Part shown: positions 6,770 through 7,043 of the stretch, one piece after another
Layout: the number at the start of each line of letters is the position of its first letter
Position numbering within the stretch: the first letter of the stretch is position 1
Source of the DNA: Gammaproteobacteria bacterium
GTDB lineage: Bacteria > Pseudomonadota > Gammaproteobacteria > JABABF01
Assembly (NCBI GenBank): GCA_014238345.1
Contig: JABABF010000266.1
Span: 1-7,043, forward strand
DNA: 7,043 bases
Direction: 5' to 3'
Translations under genes and position numbers: made by a program
Notes under the pieces: generated by a model
The model's input: the letters and a program-made list of their open reading frames with translations, nothing else
Told to the model about the DNA's origin: nothing
The model's database searches: none

Positions 6770-6788
6770 TATGCTCTTGGGTATTTTT
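6761..6788 (+). terminator. Weak terminator-like hairpin after the topA operon
   Basis: AGAGC (6761-6765) pairs with GCTCT (6773-6777) around a seven-base loop, and is followed by TGGGTATTTTT, five T residues after a short spacer. The stem is only five pairs and the T run is displaced, so at best a weak intrinsic terminator ending the topA transcript. It overlaps the inverted repeat; both readings cannot easily be true at once. Confidence 0.25.
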
Positions 6789-6803
6789 GGGCAGGACATC
6801 CTG

Positions 6804-7043
6804 ATGCAACAGCTGTATTCCGAGCTAGAACTCGTCGAACTAGACAATGGCGAAATCGTCCTGCGTCAGGCGCGGCACGGTAGTGAGCAGGGCAACAGTT
6901 CCACCACTGCAACATATGATGCGCCGCCCATGTTGCGGATCTGCTTCTCTCATGAATCGCTGGCCTATATGCGCGGTATGCAACTAGATGTCGCCCGCCA
7001 TATGGTGGCTGCAGGTATCCAGCGCTACAATCAGCTGGTTGTC
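6804..7043 (+). CDS. Unknown small protein, 5' part (cut by window end)
   Basis: The first 80 codons of an open frame running off the right edge. I do not recognise it by name. Seen: an opening MQQLYSELELVELDNGEIVLR, suggesting a short beta meander, a low-complexity polar insert with Ser/Thr (about 27-37), then PPMLRICFSHESLAYM (41-56) and a helix with QLDVARHMVAAGIQRYNQL (60-78). There is no signal peptide or membrane segment in the visible part. The ATG at 6804 is chosen because GCAGGA ends seven bases upstream; an in-frame ATG at 6771 lies in the inverted-repeat and hairpin region and has no good ribosome binding site. It lies 107 bp after the topA-DUF6586 pair, so it probably has its own promoter. 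Confidence 0.7.
   Translation, partial: MQQLYSELELVELDNGEIVLRQARHGSEQGNSSTTATYDAPPMLRICFSHESLAYMRGMQLDVARHMVAAGIQRYNQLVV

Noticed and set aside
6283..7043. SulA or LexA expected from the Pseudomonas gene order
   Set aside because: Neither product shows LexA helix-turn-helix or serine protease motifs or a SulA-like sequence, and no good CTG-N10-CAG LexA box was seen in the gaps.

Overview
The window looks like chromosomal DNA of a moderately GC-rich gammaproteobacterium. The evidence is a TatD of the E. coli subtype, a gammaproteobacterial topA with three C-terminal zinc fingers, and a small DUF6586-like gene directly behind topA, as I remember it from Pseudomonas. A member of the Pseudomonadales in the broad sense (Pseudomonas or Cellvibrio/Spongiibacter-like marine lineages) is the best guess; this is inference from gene content and remembered synteny, not from a search.

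Left part (1-2919). The window opens with the last 27 bases of a plus-strand tRNA, most likely tRNA-Ser, including an encoded CCA. After about 120 bases with no convincing feature come three minus-strand genes, read tatD -> alpha -> beta: TatD nuclease, then the alpha and beta subunits of a Rieske non-haem iron aromatic-ring-hydroxylating dioxygenase. Alpha and beta overlap by 17 bp. TatD and alpha are 73 bp apart and may share a transcript. All catalytic iron and Rieske ligands of the alpha subunit are present, so the enzyme should be active, but no ferredoxin or reductase is encoded here.

Right part (2920-7043). A short AT-rich divergent promoter region separates tatD from plus-strand genes: a small membrane-anchored protein of unknown function, topA (DNA topoisomerase I, 917 aa, all catalytic residues present), a DUF6586-like helical protein 7 bp behind topA, and, after a 107-bp gap holding an inverted repeat and a weak terminator-like hairpin, the start of another small conserved-looking gene cut by the window edge. 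The right part is a housekeeping DNA-topology locus.

I see no CRISPR array, insertion sequence, phage gene, toxin-antitoxin pair or defence system. The least ordinary content is the dioxygenase pair of unknown substrate in a housekeeping neighbourhood close to a tRNA 3' end, and the small unnamed proteins flanking topA.
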